In this document: one piece after another, positions 41,487-50,946 of the stretch
Numbering within the stretch: the first letter of the stretch is position 1
Layout: each line of letters opens with the position of its first letter
Position numbers and translations under genes: made by a program
Assembly (NCBI GenBank): GCA_017409845.1
Contig: JAFQRY010000029.1
Coordinates: 1 to 64,000 of the forward strand
Reading direction: 5' to 3'
From: Clostridia bacterium
GTDB taxonomy: Bacteria; Bacillota; Clostridia; Oscillospirales; Acutalibacteraceae
DNA: 64,000 nt
The notes under the pieces: generated by a model
The model's input: only the letters and a program-made list of their open reading frames with translations
Told to the model about the DNA's origin: nothing
Database searches by the model: none

Positions 41487-42076
41487 AAATGATATCAGAC
41501 CTGCTTACAACCGCCCTTTATACCGTTTTTGTTCAGAATCTTGTGCTCAGCTCGGGTCTCGGCATGAGCGAAGCCATCAGAGCTTCAAGAAAGCCCGGCA
41601 CCTTCGGCATATTCGCACTTATGATTTCGGGATTTTCCGTTGTGACGAGTGCAATCTGCAGTCTTATAGATTCGTTTCTGACTTTTGAAGGCATGGCTTA
41701 CGCAGTCAGGGCGGCAATCTATGCGGCTGTGCTTGCGGCGGTTTATCTTGCGGCAGCGTTTGTTCTCCGTCTTGTGCTCGGAAAATCCTCAAAGCTTCTC
41801 GGAACTCTCGGCATTGCGGCACTGAATACTCTGGTTTTTGCGATTCCTCACATTAACAATTCAGCCGCATATTCCTTTGCCGACAGTCTCGGCTCGGGCA
41901 TAGGTGCAGGCATCGCATTTGTGCTTGCGGCGGCACTTATCTATGCAGGCTCGGGCAGACTTGCGGAAAATGAGGATATCCCCGAAATTTTCAAAGGAAC
42001 TCCGTCGATGTTTATTTATGTTGCAATGCTTTCTCTCGCTTTTGCGGGATTTACGGATTCCAACATCTTTGGCTGA
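41483..42076 (+). CDS. RnfA-like membrane subunit
   Basis: 197 aa, six membrane helices. It matches RnfA in length and in QNLVLSSGLGMS (usual NNFVLxxFLGxC) and LNTLVFAIP. In Rnf and Nqr, RnfA and RnfE form a symmetric pair that holds an iron-sulfur centre between them. The cysteine expected in the first motif is not obvious here, so cofactor binding is uncertain. ATGA overlap with the RnfE-like gene. Confidence 0.75.
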   Translation: MKMISDLLTTALYTVFVQNLVLSSGLGMSEAIRASRKPGTFGIFALMISGFSVVTSAICSLIDSFLTFEGMAYAVRAAIYAAVLAAVYLAAAFVLRLVLGKSSKLLGTLGIAALNTLVFAIPHINNSAAYSFADSLGSGIGAGIAFVLAAALIYAGSGRLAENEDIPEIFKGTPSMFIYVAMLSLAFAGFTDSNIFG

Positions 42077-42089
42077 GAAAGGAAATACT

Positions 42090-42374
42090 ATGCCAAAAAC
42101 AGGAAAGATAGAAAAAACGCTCAAGCCCTCCGAGCGTAAAAGCATAACGGAATTTTCGGCCCGTTTCGGCACGGGTCCGACCTATGAGGAGAGGGTCAGA
42201 GGTAAAAAAATCGCAACGGCAATACTGATAACGGCAGGCATCCTTGCCCTTATCGGTATCGGATATTTCTTTGCGGATGTGTTGTTAAAAATAACGGAAA
42301 TGCCGTATGAACAGACTGCGGCAATGATTGATATTGATTTTAAGGAATTTGCACATGGAATTCATACCCTATAA
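42090..42374 (+). CDS. 94-aa single-pass membrane protein
   Basis: A basic N-terminal half (MPKTGKIEKTLKPSERKS, then TGPTYEERVRGKK) precedes one membrane helix (about 44-66, ATAILITAGILALIGIGYFF) and a short acidic end. AAAGGA lies 7 bases before the ATG. It overlaps the GH13 gene by 20 bases. Unrecognised; its position after the Rnf-like trio suggests either an accessory subunit or an unrelated passenger. Confidence 0.65.
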   Translation: MPKTGKIEKTLKPSERKSITEFSARFGTGPTYEERVRGKKIATAILITAGILALIGIGYFFADVLLKITEMPYEQTAAMIDIDFKEFAHGIHTL

Positions 42375-44205
42375 TTCAAGATTAAGTTATCATAAAAGCC
42401 CGTTCGGTGCGGTAAAGGAAGGCGAAGAGGTTGCTTTCCGCATCGTTCTTCCGCGGAGCATCTGCTGCACGGGGGCAAGCCTTGTTGTTGACAGCGAAGA
42501 CGGCTCTCAGATTTTTCCCATGACATGGGACGGAATGGAGGGCACAAGCGAGGAATGGTGGCGTGTTACCTTTGTTCCTGCAAAGGAAGGTCTTTACGGC
42601 TATCATTTCATCGTTGCGGAAAAAAACGGTGTCAGCTTAATAACAAGATTTGAAAATTCAACGGGCAGGCTTTCTTCCGACGGCGGGGATTTTCAGCTTA
42701 CCGTTTATTCAAGGGAGTTTTCCACACCCGAGTGGATAAAAGGCTCCGTTATTTATCAGATTTTTCCCGACAGATTCTGCAATTCGGGCAAGCCTAAGCG
42801 TGGTGTACCCAAAGACAGAATTCTGCGTTCCGACTGGGGCGGTGAGCCTCTCTGGGAGCCCGACAGCGAGGGCAGAATAACAAAGCACGACTATTTCGGC
42901 GGTGATTTCAAGGGCATTGAGCAGAAGCTTGATTATCTTGAATCGCTCGGTGTCGGCTGTATTTATCTCAACCCCGTTTTTGAGGCTCACACCAACCACC
43001 GCTACGATACGGCAGATTATGAAAAAACCGATTCGCTTCTCGGCACGGCAAGGGATTTTTCCGGGCTGTGTGCGGCGGCTGAAAAGAAGGGTATAAGCAT
43101 TGTGCTTGACGGTGTTTTCAGCCATACCGGAGCGGACAGCAGATATTTCAACAAAAACGGCAGATACAAGTGTATCGGAGCTTATAACAGCAAGGAATCA
43201 CCCTATTTTGACTGGTACAGATTCGACAGTTATCCCGACGGCTATGCCAGCTGGTGGGGTGTTGACATTCTGCCTGAGGTTGATGAAGAAAACAACGGAT
43301 ATATTGAATATATCGCAGGAAAAAAAGGCGTTCTGCGTAAGTGGCTCAAAGCAGGTGCAAGAGGCTGGAGGCTTGATGTTGCGGATGAGCTTCCCGATAA
43401 ATTCCTTGACGCACTCAGAATTGCCGTCAAATCCGAAAAAAAGGATGCTTTTATTCTCGGCGAGGTCTGGGAGGATGCATCAAACAAAATCAGCTACGGC
43501 AAAAGACGCCGCTATCTCAGGGGTGCCCAGCTTGACAGCGTTATGAATTATCCTTTTGCAGACTGCCTTATTAATTTTGCGATTTCGGCAAGGGCAGAGG
43601 GCTTCAACGACAGAATTTCGGAGATTTGCGAAAATTATCCCAAGCCTGCCGTTGACTGCCTTATGAATCACATTGGTACCCACGATACCTGCCGTGTGCT
43701 CAGCCGCCTTGCAACCTTCGGAAACTGTCACGGTACCCATCTTGAACGCTACAAGGGCGGTCTTGATGAGGATGCGAAGAAATACGGCAAAACTCTTCTT
43801 AAGCTTGTTTCGGCAATGCAGTTTACTCTTCCCGGAGTGCCGTGCATATATTACGGTGACGAAGCTGGTCTTGACGGCGGCGAGGATCCTTACAACAGAG
43901 GCTGCTATCCCTGGGGAAACGAGGATGAGGAGCTTATTGAGCATTACCGTTTTCTCGGCAGACTGAGAAGGGAGCATGAGGTTTTCATTGACGGTGAATT
44001 TGTTCCCGTATCGGCGGCGATGGGCTGTGTTGCCTATGAAAGAAGGGGCAGAGGAGAAAGAATAATGACAGTTGCAAACCGCAACAGCCATCCGATTATT
44101 TATATTCTTCCCGAGGAGGGCTACGAGGTGTTGACGGGCGGCACCGTCAGCGGCAGAGAGCTCAGCATTGACAAAGAAACTGCGGCAATTCTCATTAAGA
44201 AATAA
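42355..44205 (+). CDS. GH13 alpha-glucanohydrolase (neopullulanase/cyclomaltodextrinase type)
   Basis: 616 aa. An N-terminal beta domain (1-120, CBM34-like position) precedes the GH13 barrel: SVIYQIFPDRF, YFGGDFKGIEQKLDYL, LDGVFSHTG (His257), GWRLDVAD (nucleophile Asp341), ILGEVWED (acid/base Glu370) and HIGTHDT (Asp444). No signal peptide, so it acts inside the cell on imported maltodextrins or glycogen. The ATG at 42355 has AAGGAA upstream. Confidence 0.9.
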   Translation: MEFIPYNSRLSYHKSPFGAVKEGEEVAFRIVLPRSICCTGASLVVDSEDGSQIFPMTWDGMEGTSEEWWRVTFVPAKEGLYGYHFIVAEKNGVSLITRFENSTGRLSSDGGDFQLTVYSREFSTPEWIKGSVIYQIFPDRFCNSGKPKRGVPKDRILRSDWGGEPLWEPDSEGRITKHDYFGGDFKGIEQKLDYLESLGVGCIYLNPVFEAHTNHRYDTADYEKTDSLLGTARDFSGLCAAAEKKGISIVLDGVFSHTGADSRYFNKNGRYKCIGAYNSKESPYFDWYRFDSYPDGYASWWGVDILPEVDEENNGYIEYIAGKKGVLRKWLKAGARGWRLDVADELPDKFLDALRIAVKSEKKDAFILGEVWEDASNKISYGKRRRYLRGAQLDSVMNYPFADCLINFAISARAEGFNDRISEICENYPKPAVDCLMNHIGTHDTCRVLSRLATFGNCHGTHLERYKGGLDEDAKKYGKTLLKLVSAMQFTLPGVPCIYYGDEAGLDGGEDPYNRGCYPWGNEDEELIEHYRFLGRLRREHEVFIDGEFVPVSAAMGCVAYERRGRGERIMTVANRNSHPIIYILPEEGYEVLTGGTVSGRELSIDKETAAILIKK

Positions 44206-44229
44206 GAGCGATTTAAGCGGTGATTGATA

Positions 44230-45102
44230 ATGGCAAAAAGACCTAAAAATATAATGTTCAGAACTCAGAAGCAGAGCGAGGACAGAGGCTTTAAAAGGTT
44301 CTCGGTCATCTTTGCTTCCTGTGTGGTGATTATTCTTATTGTTTCCTGTCTTGCAATACTGAAAAAGTATGATTTCGATGTCAGGACTGCGATGGGCGGC
44401 GAGCCCGAAACAACCACCGAGGCGGTTTCGCAGGAAACAACGCAGCTTCAGCTTCAGGCGGACAAAACCTACTTTTTCTGGTGTGCAGATTCCGAAAAGG
44501 GCGGACTTCATTTTGCGTGGATAGTGAATTTCAGAGTGCCTGAAATGTCGGCAACGGTATGCTCACTTCCGCTTGATATGATGCTTTCCGACGGAGCGGA
44601 GACACTCGATTCATCCTTTAAAAAATACGGTGAAAATGCAACCGTTGACAGTCTTGAAAAGGTTCTCGGTTATGAGATCGACGGCTACATAGGCTCTGAT
44701 GACGAAAGCTTCAAGGCGATGATAAATTATTTCGGCGGAATGAATATAACCGTTCCCGAGCAGATAGAATACAGAGGCAGCGAATATACCGTTATCCTGA
44801 TTAAGGGCAGGCAGAATCTTATGGCGGATACTCTTTTCAAGTATATGCGGTATCTCGGCACTCTCGGTCCGAGAGGAAAGAAGCTGCAGTCGGCTGCACT
44901 CATGGAAATGTTTGACTGCGTTTTCAAGGAAAAAAATACGGCAAAGGCGGAAAAGTATTTTTCAAAGCTTTCCAATACCGTCAGAACCGACCTTACAATC
45001 GTTGATTTCCTGGAGTCCAAAAAGAGCATTGAAGCTTTTATGCAGGGCGGAATAAAGGATAAAAATATCGTTGAATCGCCCATGCTGGTTAAAGAGCAAT
45101 AA
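44230..45102 (+). CDS. LytR-CpsA-Psr (LCP)-like membrane protein
   Basis: 290 aa. A cytoplasmic basic start, one membrane helix (about 25-47) and an ETTTEAVSQETTQ linker precede a domain with AWIVNFRVPEMSATVCSLP, LEKVLGYEIDGYI, INYFGGMNITVPE and MRYLGTLGPRGKKLQ, all features of LCP proteins, which attach polymers to peptidoglycan. Some usual LCP arginines are not evident, so it may be a diverged form. The ATG at 44230 fits GGTGAT; a TTG six bases upstream is possible. Confidence 0.72.
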   Translation: MAKRPKNIMFRTQKQSEDRGFKRFSVIFASCVVIILIVSCLAILKKYDFDVRTAMGGEPETTTEAVSQETTQLQLQADKTYFFWCADSEKGGLHFAWIVNFRVPEMSATVCSLPLDMMLSDGAETLDSSFKKYGENATVDSLEKVLGYEIDGYIGSDDESFKAMINYFGGMNITVPEQIEYRGSEYTVILIKGRQNLMADTLFKYMRYLGTLGPRGKKLQSAALMEMFDCVFKEKNTAKAEKYFSKLSNTVRTDLTIVDFLESKKSIEAFMQGGIKDKNIVESPMLVKEQ

Positions 45103-45122
45103 ATGCGAAGAAAGGAGAAGGC

Positions 45123-46295
45123 ATGAAAAAGCTGATAAAAACACTTTTTGCGTTGATTATGACGGTTGTCTGTGTTGTTTCGGCGGCAGTAATCGGATAT
45201 ATAGTGCTTGTCTCCGTTGAGGATTATAAATGGAAGATAACCGAGGCTGCTGAGGTTACGGAATACGGCAGCCCGTATAAATTCTATTACAACAGACTGA
45301 GCAACATTGAAAAGCATGCCTACAATGAAATTCTCGGGCAGATTTACGATTTGCCCGAATCGGTTGAAATTCCCGATATCAACGCAGAGCAGCTTGACAG
45401 GATTTTCTCCGCTTTGCTTTATGATAATCCCGATTTGTTTTTTGTCGGCAGAAAATGCACACTTTTCTCCGAAGTGCTCAGGACCTATTGCTCGGTTGAA
45501 TACATTATGACAAAGGAGCAGTATCTTGAGCAGAAGCAGGAGCTTATGCAGACGGCAGAGAGCGTGATTTCTTCTCTTTCCGACCCCGATGACCATTGGC
45601 AGACGGAGCTTGAAATTCACGATTATATTGTTGATAACTGTGAATATAAGCTTACAGAGCCGAGGCTTGTGTATTCGTCATCCTACGGTGCACTGGTCAA
45701 CGGTTATGCGGCATGTGAGGGATATTCAAAGGCAACAAAGCTGCTTCTTGACATGGCGGGAATCGAAAATTCCGTTGTGAGCGGAATTTCAAATAATTTT
45801 GACGGAGAAGAGGGTGCCCATATGTGGAATGCCGTTAATATTGACGGCGAATTCTATTATCTTGACTGCACATGGGATGACCCGATAAACAAGGATAAGT
45901 CCGAAAGGACCTTCTACTCATATTTCAATCTGAATGAAGAAATGATTTCTTCAACGCATTCGGATTTTTCCTATGATTTCGGATGCACGGCAACAGCGGC
46001 GAATTATTATGTTAAAACGGGAAAGTTTTTTGAGGATTACAGCCGCTCTGACGGAGATGAGCTTGCCCGTCTTATTGCGGATGATGTTGACGGCGGAACA
46101 TGGGAAACCCAGCTTCGCTTCGGCTCACGCAAGGCATATGATGAGGCGGTTGACGACCTTCTCGGCAACGAGAGAATTTATCAGATACTTTCAAAGGCAG
46201 ACAGACTGACAAAGAAAAAAATATCATACGAAACGATATCCTATTACAAGAATCCCGAGCAGAATGTGTTGGTTCTTGTTCCCGAAAGAGGTTGA
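45123..46295 (+). CDS. Transglutaminase-like domain protein, membrane-anchored
   Basis: 390 aa. An N-terminal membrane anchor (about 5-30) is followed by a helical region and a transglutaminase/protease-like domain with the triad Cys198 ([10 protein letters not shown]), His233 (GAHMWNAV) and Asp248 (YYLDCTWDD). It is probably extracellular, acting on proteins or wall peptides. AAGGAG lies 5 bases before the ATG. It ends four bases before the folE start. Confidence 0.85.
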   Translation: MKKLIKTLFALIMTVVCVVSAAVIGYIVLVSVEDYKWKITEAAEVTEYGSPYKFYYNRLSNIEKHAYNEILGQIYDLPESVEIPDINAEQLDRIFSALLYDNPDLFFVGRKCTLFSEVLRTYCSVEYIMTKEQYLEQKQELMQTAESVISSLSDPDDHWQTELEIHDYIVDNCEYKLTEPRLVYSSSYGALVNGYAACEGYSKATKLLLDMAGIENSVVSGISNNFDGEEGAHMWNAVNIDGEFYYLDCTWDDPINKDKSERTFYSYFNLNEEMISSTHSDFSYDFGCTATAANYYVKTGKFFEDYSRSDGDELARLIADDVDGGTWETQLRFGSRKAYDEAVDDLLGNERIYQILSKADRLTKKKISYETISYYKNPEQNVLVLVPERG

Positions 46296-46299
46296 TTTT

Positions 46300-46866
46300 A
46301 TGGATAAGCAGAGAATAGAGGCGGCGGTCAGGGAAATTCTGATTGCCATCGGCGAGGACCCCGACAGAGAGGGGCTTGTTGAAACTCCCGCAAGAGTTGC
46401 AAGAATGTATGAAGAGATTTTTTCGGGTCTTGCGGATGATCCGTCAAGGCATCTCAAGCTTTTCAATGAAAGCGGCAACGAAGAAATGGTTGTTGTGCGT
46501 GATATTCCGCTCTACTCTATGTGTGAGCATCATCTTATTCCCTTCATGGGCAAGGCACACATTGCCTATATCCCGTCGGAGGGCAAGGTTATCGGTCTTT
46601 CAAAGCTTGCAAGAATAGTTGAATCCTTTGCAAAAAGACCTCAGCTTCAGGAGCGTCTTACGGCTCAGATTGCGGATTTCCTTGATGAAAACTTAAAGCC
46701 CATGGGTGTTGCGGTTGTTGTTGAGGCGGAGCATCTTTGCATGACAATGAGAGGTGCGAGGGCTTCGGGTGCACAGACAAGAACCTCCGCCCTCAGAGGC
46801 ACGATGAGAAGCGATTCAAAAACAAGAGCGGAGGCAATGCAGCTTCTTACCGGAGGTCGTCCGTGA
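46300..46866 (+). CDS. folE: GTP cyclohydrolase I
   Basis: 188 aa. Zinc ligands Cys75 and His78 ([10 protein letters not shown]) and Cys147 (EHLCMTMRG), with [10 protein letters not shown] and RTSALRG, are all present. It makes dihydroneopterin triphosphate from GTP, the first step of folate synthesis. The ATG at 46300 has AGAGGT upstream. The stop overlaps the folP ATG (TGATG). Confidence 0.95.
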   Translation: MDKQRIEAAVREILIAIGEDPDREGLVETPARVARMYEEIFSGLADDPSRHLKLFNESGNEEMVVVRDIPLYSMCEHHLIPFMGKAHIAYIPSEGKVIGLSKLARIVESFAKRPQLQERLTAQIADFLDENLKPMGVAVVVEAEHLCMTMRGARASGAQTRTSALRGTMRSDSKTRAEAMQLLTGGRP

Positions 46867-47696
46867 TGTTTAAAGCAGGCAGGCATGAATTTCCGCTCGG
46901 GGAGCGGACATATATAATGGGAATTCTCAACTGCACGCCCGATTCTTTTTCGGACGGCGGACTTTACAACAGTCCGCAGGCGGCTGTTGAGCATGCTCTC
47001 AGAATGCAGGAGCAGGGTGCCGATATTATTGATATCGGTGCAAATTCAACCCGTCCCGATGCAATAATCCTTTCGGGTGCCGAAGAAAAAGAAAGGCTCA
47101 TGCCGATTCTTGAAAAGGTCAGAAAGGAAGTCACGGCGGCGGTTTCGGTTGATACTTTTTATCCGACGTGTGCAAAAGCGGCACTTGATGCCGGTGCGGA
47201 TATAATCAATGATATCAGCGGTGTTTTCAACTCCGAAATGGCGGAGCTTGCGAAGAAATACGGTGCGGGATATGTTGTTATGCATAATCCCTGCGGTGCG
47301 GGCGTAACTGCGGAATATCCGGGCGGCGTTGTGAATGAGATACGCAATTTCTTTATTGACGCACTCAGGCTTGCGGGAGAATGCGGTCTGCCGAAAAGCA
47401 GTCTTTGCCTTGACCCGGGGCTCGGTTTCAGCAAAACGGGTGAAAACAACCTTGAAATTCTCAGGGAAGCCGAATGGCTTAAATTCAAGGGGGTTGCACT
47501 TCTTTTTGCAGGCTCAAGAAAAAGATTTATCGGTCAGGCGAGCGGTGTTGAGGATTGCCGTCTGAGAGACCCCGGCACGGTTGCGGCACATACCGCGGCG
47601 ATTGCGGGCGGTGCGGATATAATCCGTGTTCACGATGTTGCGGCGGCGGTGCAGGGTGCAAGAGTTGCCGATGCGATTTACAGAAAGCGGGACTGA
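46866..47696 (+). CDS. folP: Dihydropteroate synthase
   Basis: 276 aa. Hallmarks: IMGILNCTPDSFSDGG, DIIDIGANSTRPDA, VSVDTFYP, ADIINDISGVFN, DPGLGFSKTGENN and GSRKRFIG, and IIRVHDV at the end. It joins p-aminobenzoate to the pterin diphosphate and is the sulfonamide target. It starts within the folE stop and is followed one base later by folB. Confidence 0.95.
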   Translation: MFKAGRHEFPLGERTYIMGILNCTPDSFSDGGLYNSPQAAVEHALRMQEQGADIIDIGANSTRPDAIILSGAEEKERLMPILEKVRKEVTAAVSVDTFYPTCAKAALDAGADIINDISGVFNSEMAELAKKYGAGYVVMHNPCGAGVTAEYPGGVVNEIRNFFIDALRLAGECGLPKSSLCLDPGLGFSKTGENNLEILREAEWLKFKGVALLFAGSRKRFIGQASGVEDCRLRDPGTVAAHTAAIAGGADIIRVHDVAAAVQGARVADAIYRKRD

Positions 47697-47697
47697 A

Positions 47698-48072
47698 ATG
47701 GATAAAATACTTGTCAGAGGACTTAAAATTTTTGCTTATCACGGTGTTAACGAAGAAGAAAAAATCGACGGACAGAATTTCATCCTTGATATTGATGCGT
47801 TTGTTGATATCGGCGTGCCGTGCGTGAGCGATAATGTTGACGATACGGTAAGCTATGCAAAAATCATAAAAGAAACAACGAGAATATTCACCTCGCAAAA
47901 GGATGATTTGCTTGAAAGGGCGGCACAGAGAGTTGCCGACGGACTTTTTGAAAGCTTCGGAAGAATTCAGAGTCTCCGCATTCTTCTCAAAAAGCCCGAA
48001 GCTCCGATAAAAGCGGATTTTGACTATGTGGGTGTTGAAATTTACAGAAACAGAGGAAACACAAATGAGTGA
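47698..48072 (+). CDS. folB: Dihydroneopterin aldolase
   Basis: 124 aa. KILVRGLKIFAYHGVNEEEK with Glu and the later LLKKPEAPI match FolB. It cleaves dihydroneopterin to the hydroxymethyl pterin. It starts one base after the folP stop and overlaps folK by eight bases. Confidence 0.92.
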   Translation: MDKILVRGLKIFAYHGVNEEEKIDGQNFILDIDAFVDIGVPCVSDNVDDTVSYAKIIKETTRIFTSQKDDLLERAAQRVADGLFESFGRIQSLRILLKKPEAPIKADFDYVGVEIYRNRGNTNE

Positions 48073-48565
48073 AGCGGTAATTGCACTGGGAACAAATCTC
48101 GGCAACAGAATTGAAAACATTAATTATGCCGTCAGGGCGATAGCAAAGCTCGGCGGAGTAAAGATTCTCAAAGCCTCATCTGTTTATGAAACAGAGCCCG
48201 TTGACTGTGACGAGGACGATAAATTTTATAATGCGGCATTGCTTGTTGAAACCTCGGTTTCACCTGCCGTGCTTCTTGGCGAATGTCTCGGCATTGAAGC
48301 GGCAATGGGCAGAGTCAGGGAAAAGAAAAACGGTCCGAGAATCATTGACCTTGACCTTATTCTTTATGACGGCTTCAAATCCGAAAGCTATGAGCTGACC
48401 CTACCCCATCCCCGTGCACTTGAAAGAGCGTTTGTGCTTGCACCGCTTCTTGAGCTTTATCCCGAAGGAAGAGCTCCCGGAATGTTTTTCGGTCCTAAGC
48501 TCAGGGATATGGGCATGGACGGCGTAACAAAAACAGAGAAAGAAATCATAATTCCGATTTATTGA
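48065..48565 (+). CDS. folK: Hydroxymethyl-dihydropterin pyrophosphokinase
   Basis: 166 aa. ALGTNLGNRIENI, VYETEPVD, NAALLVET, GPRIIDLDLILYD and LPHPRALERAFVLAPLLEL identify FolK, which adds diphosphate from ATP to the pterin before FolP. Closes the folE-folP-folB-folK set; folC and folA are not in the window. Confidence 0.94.
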   Translation: MSEAVIALGTNLGNRIENINYAVRAIAKLGGVKILKASSVYETEPVDCDEDDKFYNAALLVETSVSPAVLLGECLGIEAAMGRVREKKNGPRIIDLDLILYDGFKSESYELTLPHPRALERAFVLAPLLELYPEGRAPGMFFGPKLRDMGMDGVTKTEKEIIIPIY

Positions 48566-48578
48566 GAGGTAATGCATA

Positions 48579-48758
48579 ATGGCAGGCAACATATGCGATA
48601 ACTGTGCACATTACGATTACAACGAAGAATACGAATGCTACGAATGCCTTGTCAACCTTGATGAGGACGAGCTTTACCGATTCATGCAGGGAGGGCAGAG
48701 CGAATGCCCGTATTTCAACCCGTATGATGAATATAAAATTGTCAGAAAACAAAACTGA
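48579..48758 (+). CDS. 59-aa Cys-rich protein, DUF6472-like
   Basis: Reads MAGNICDNCAHYDYNEEYEC, then YECLVNLDEDEL and ECPYFNPYDEYKIVRKQN. Five cysteines in CxxC-type spacing suggest metal binding. It resembles DUF6472 small proteins of Clostridia. GAGAGG lies upstream of the ATG. It sits between folK and the foldase gene, 10 bases before the latter. Confidence 0.75.
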   Translation: MAGNICDNCAHYDYNEEYECYECLVNLDEDELYRFMQGGQSECPYFNPYDEYKIVRKQN

Positions 48759-48768
48759 GGTGATTTGA

Positions 48769-50412
48769 ATGAGCAAGAAAAAACAGCCGCCCAGAATGCC
48801 GGTGAAAAAAGAACCCGAAATAGTCAAGCTTCCCGAAAAGAAAAAGCCCGTCAAGGCTGTAATCATTGCCGCTGCGGCTCTCCTTCTTGTTGCGGCGATA
48901 GTTGTTGCCGTTGTTTTTGCGGTGAAACCGTCGGATAACAACAAAGAAACAACCGCTCCTACGGGCAGCAATGCATCCGTTGAAAGCGGCTATGAATATG
49001 TTGATTATAAGGGCGTGAGCATGGCGAAGCCTTTTGTTGATATCCTCACACAGGCTGAAGCAGACAGAAAAAATGCCTGCAAGGAATACGGAACAGCCGT
49101 CACGATAGGCGATATTGATATTTCCTACCCTGAGTTTCTTGCAAATTATTATGACCAGCACTCGCTCAAGAAGCAGGATGTTCAGCTGTCCATAGAAAAG
49201 AACGGAATGAATATGACGGGTTATGACCCCGAAGTTATGCCCGATGAGCAGCCCTGCCTTAACAGAGGCTACACATGGGCTGAAGAATTTACCCGTGATG
49301 CCATAGTTACTCTTCAGGATGAATACTCATGCTTTGATAAGGCGATTGAAGAAAAAATAACTTTTACCGATGATGAGGTTACTCAGCTTATCAGCGAATA
49401 TAACCGCATCGAGATGTACAGCCAGGTGCAGAACAAGACCTATGAAGAGCTTTTTGCGGATGTTTATACCGAAGGCTACACCGAGGCTATGTTCAAGGCA
49501 AGGGAAATCCGCCTTGCATATAATCAGAAATACAGACAGCATGCAAAGCAGGAAATTGCCGAAGGCTATTCCGATAAAATGCTCAAAGAAGAGCTTGAAA
49601 AGGATCCGACGGCATATACCGTTGTCAAGGGCAGAATTTATCCCATTGAGGGCGAATATAATGCCGTTGAGGTTTCAAAGGTAAGCAACGAGCAGGAATT
49701 CCTTGATTATGCAACCGCAAACTATCCCAAGGAAGGCTTTGTTGCCGAAACAAGAACACTCTGCAACTATGTCAATAAAGAAACTATCTCTTCAACCTAC
49801 GGTCCCGAGGTTGGCGAGTGGATGTTCAGCCGGGACAGAGTGCCCGGAGAAATTGCGGTTATCGAGGGTCAGATTTTCAAATATCTTGTTTATGTTGAAG
49901 AGCCTTCATATTTCAGCGTGAGCAAAAAAATCATGTATTTCGGCTACGAATATTTTGAAGGAATAACCGAAGCCGAGGTTGAAAGCTACAGAAACGAAAT
50001 CAACACTCTTTATGATGACTGGAAGGCAGGCGGCGAAAAGAAAGACGCATTTGCCGAGCTTTGCCTTGAATTCAACGGCATTGAAAACATCGATGCAAGA
50101 GCAGGCGACTTCTTCTATGCCTTTGATGAGTGGATTCACGATGATGCACGCAAGACGGGCGACCATACCGCAATTGAAATTGAGGGCGTCGGCTATGTTG
50201 CTTTCTATTTCATTGAAGAAAACAAGGATGATTTCGACTGGAAAGAGACCATGAAAACAAGGCTCAGCGAAAATGAATATCTTGAGTTATACAAGACGGA
50301 TATTGAAAAGAATTATGAGGCAAAACGCCGTGATAATGTTATAAAGAAGGCTCAGAAGGAAGTCAACGAAACCATCACAAGAATGATTGAAAAAGAAAAA
50401 GCAAACGGATAA
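48769..50412 (+). CDS. Membrane-anchored SurA/PrsA-like foldase (peptidyl-prolyl isomerase family)
   Basis: 547 aa. A basic cytoplasmic start (MSKKKQPPRMPVKKEP), one membrane helix (about 27-52), a short KETTAPTGSN linker and a long helical extracellular part. TIGDIDISYPEFLANYY is typical of the SurA N-terminal chaperone domain; two later segments could be diverged parvulin-like domains, but no clear catalytic motif is seen. It probably assists folding of exported proteins. GAGGTGATTTGA precedes the ATG. Confidence 0.7.
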   Translation: MSKKKQPPRMPVKKEPEIVKLPEKKKPVKAVIIAAAALLLVAAIVVAVVFAVKPSDNNKETTAPTGSNASVESGYEYVDYKGVSMAKPFVDILTQAEADRKNACKEYGTAVTIGDIDISYPEFLANYYDQHSLKKQDVQLSIEKNGMNMTGYDPEVMPDEQPCLNRGYTWAEEFTRDAIVTLQDEYSCFDKAIEEKITFTDDEVTQLISEYNRIEMYSQVQNKTYEELFADVYTEGYTEAMFKAREIRLAYNQKYRQHAKQEIAEGYSDKMLKEELEKDPTAYTVVKGRIYPIEGEYNAVEVSKVSNEQEFLDYATANYPKEGFVAETRTLCNYVNKETISSTYGPEVGEWMFSRDRVPGEIAVIEGQIFKYLVYVEEPSYFSVSKKIMYFGYEYFEGITEAEVESYRNEINTLYDDWKAGGEKKDAFAELCLEFNGIENIDARAGDFFYAFDEWIHDDARKTGDHTAIEIEGVGYVAFYFIEENKDDFDWKETMKTRLSENEYLELYKTDIEKNYEAKRRDNVIKKAQKEVNETITRMIEKEKANG

Positions 50413-50414
50413 AA

Positions 50415-50452
50415 ATAACGGATATCGGTTTTTCCGATATCCGTTATTTTTT
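50415..50452. terminator. Strong bidirectional terminator
   Basis: 12-bp stem AACGGATATCGG/CCGATATCCGTT extended by A/T pairs, five-base loop, T run on both strands. It ends the long rightward run and touches the aroK stop. Confidence 0.9.
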
Positions 50453-50942
50453 ATAACAATCTTAAAATTTCATCAACGCACTGTTCTGCCGTAAGTCCCG
50501 TGCAGTTGACGGTTATGTCGGCATATTTTTCATAAAGAGGAGCACGCTCAGTATAAAGCTCTGCAATGGTTGTGCCGTCCTTCATGGCGATTCCTCTTGT
50601 GTGGATGTTTTTGATGCGTTTTTCAAGCTCCCCGGGCTCAACCTTAAGGTAAACAGCCGTGCCGCTTTCACGGAGCTTTCTCATCGCTTCAGTGCCGTAA
50701 ACGGCACTTCCGCCCGTTGCTATAACACAGTTATAAAACTCCGATTTACAGATAACCTCATTTTCGATTTCAAGAAATCTGTCTATTCCGTGCATCTTTA
50801 TTATTTCACAGAGAGCAGAGGAATATTTTTTCTGAATAATCAGGTCGGTATCCGCAAAATCCATGAGCATGGATTTCGCAAGCAGAACTCCGATTGTGCT
50901 CTTGCCTGCACCGGGCATACCGATAAGGATAATATTTTTCAT
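50451..50942 (-). CDS. aroK: Shikimate kinase
   Basis: 163 aa. Walker A GMPGAGKSTIG, the substrate-binding FADTDLIIQKK, FLEIENEVI and ATGGSAV match AroK. It phosphorylates shikimate for aromatic amino acid synthesis. It starts four bases after argS ends; the GTGAT site lies in the argS tail. Confidence 0.92.
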   Translation of the reverse strand: MKNIILIGMPGAGKSTIGVLLAKSMLMDFADTDLIIQKKYSSALCEIIKMHGIDRFLEIENEVICKSEFYNCVIATGGSAVYGTEAMRKLRESGTAVYLKVEPGELEKRIKNIHTRGIAMKDGTTIAELYTERAPLYEKYADITVNCTGLTAEQCVDEILRLL

Positions 50943-50946
50943 AAAA

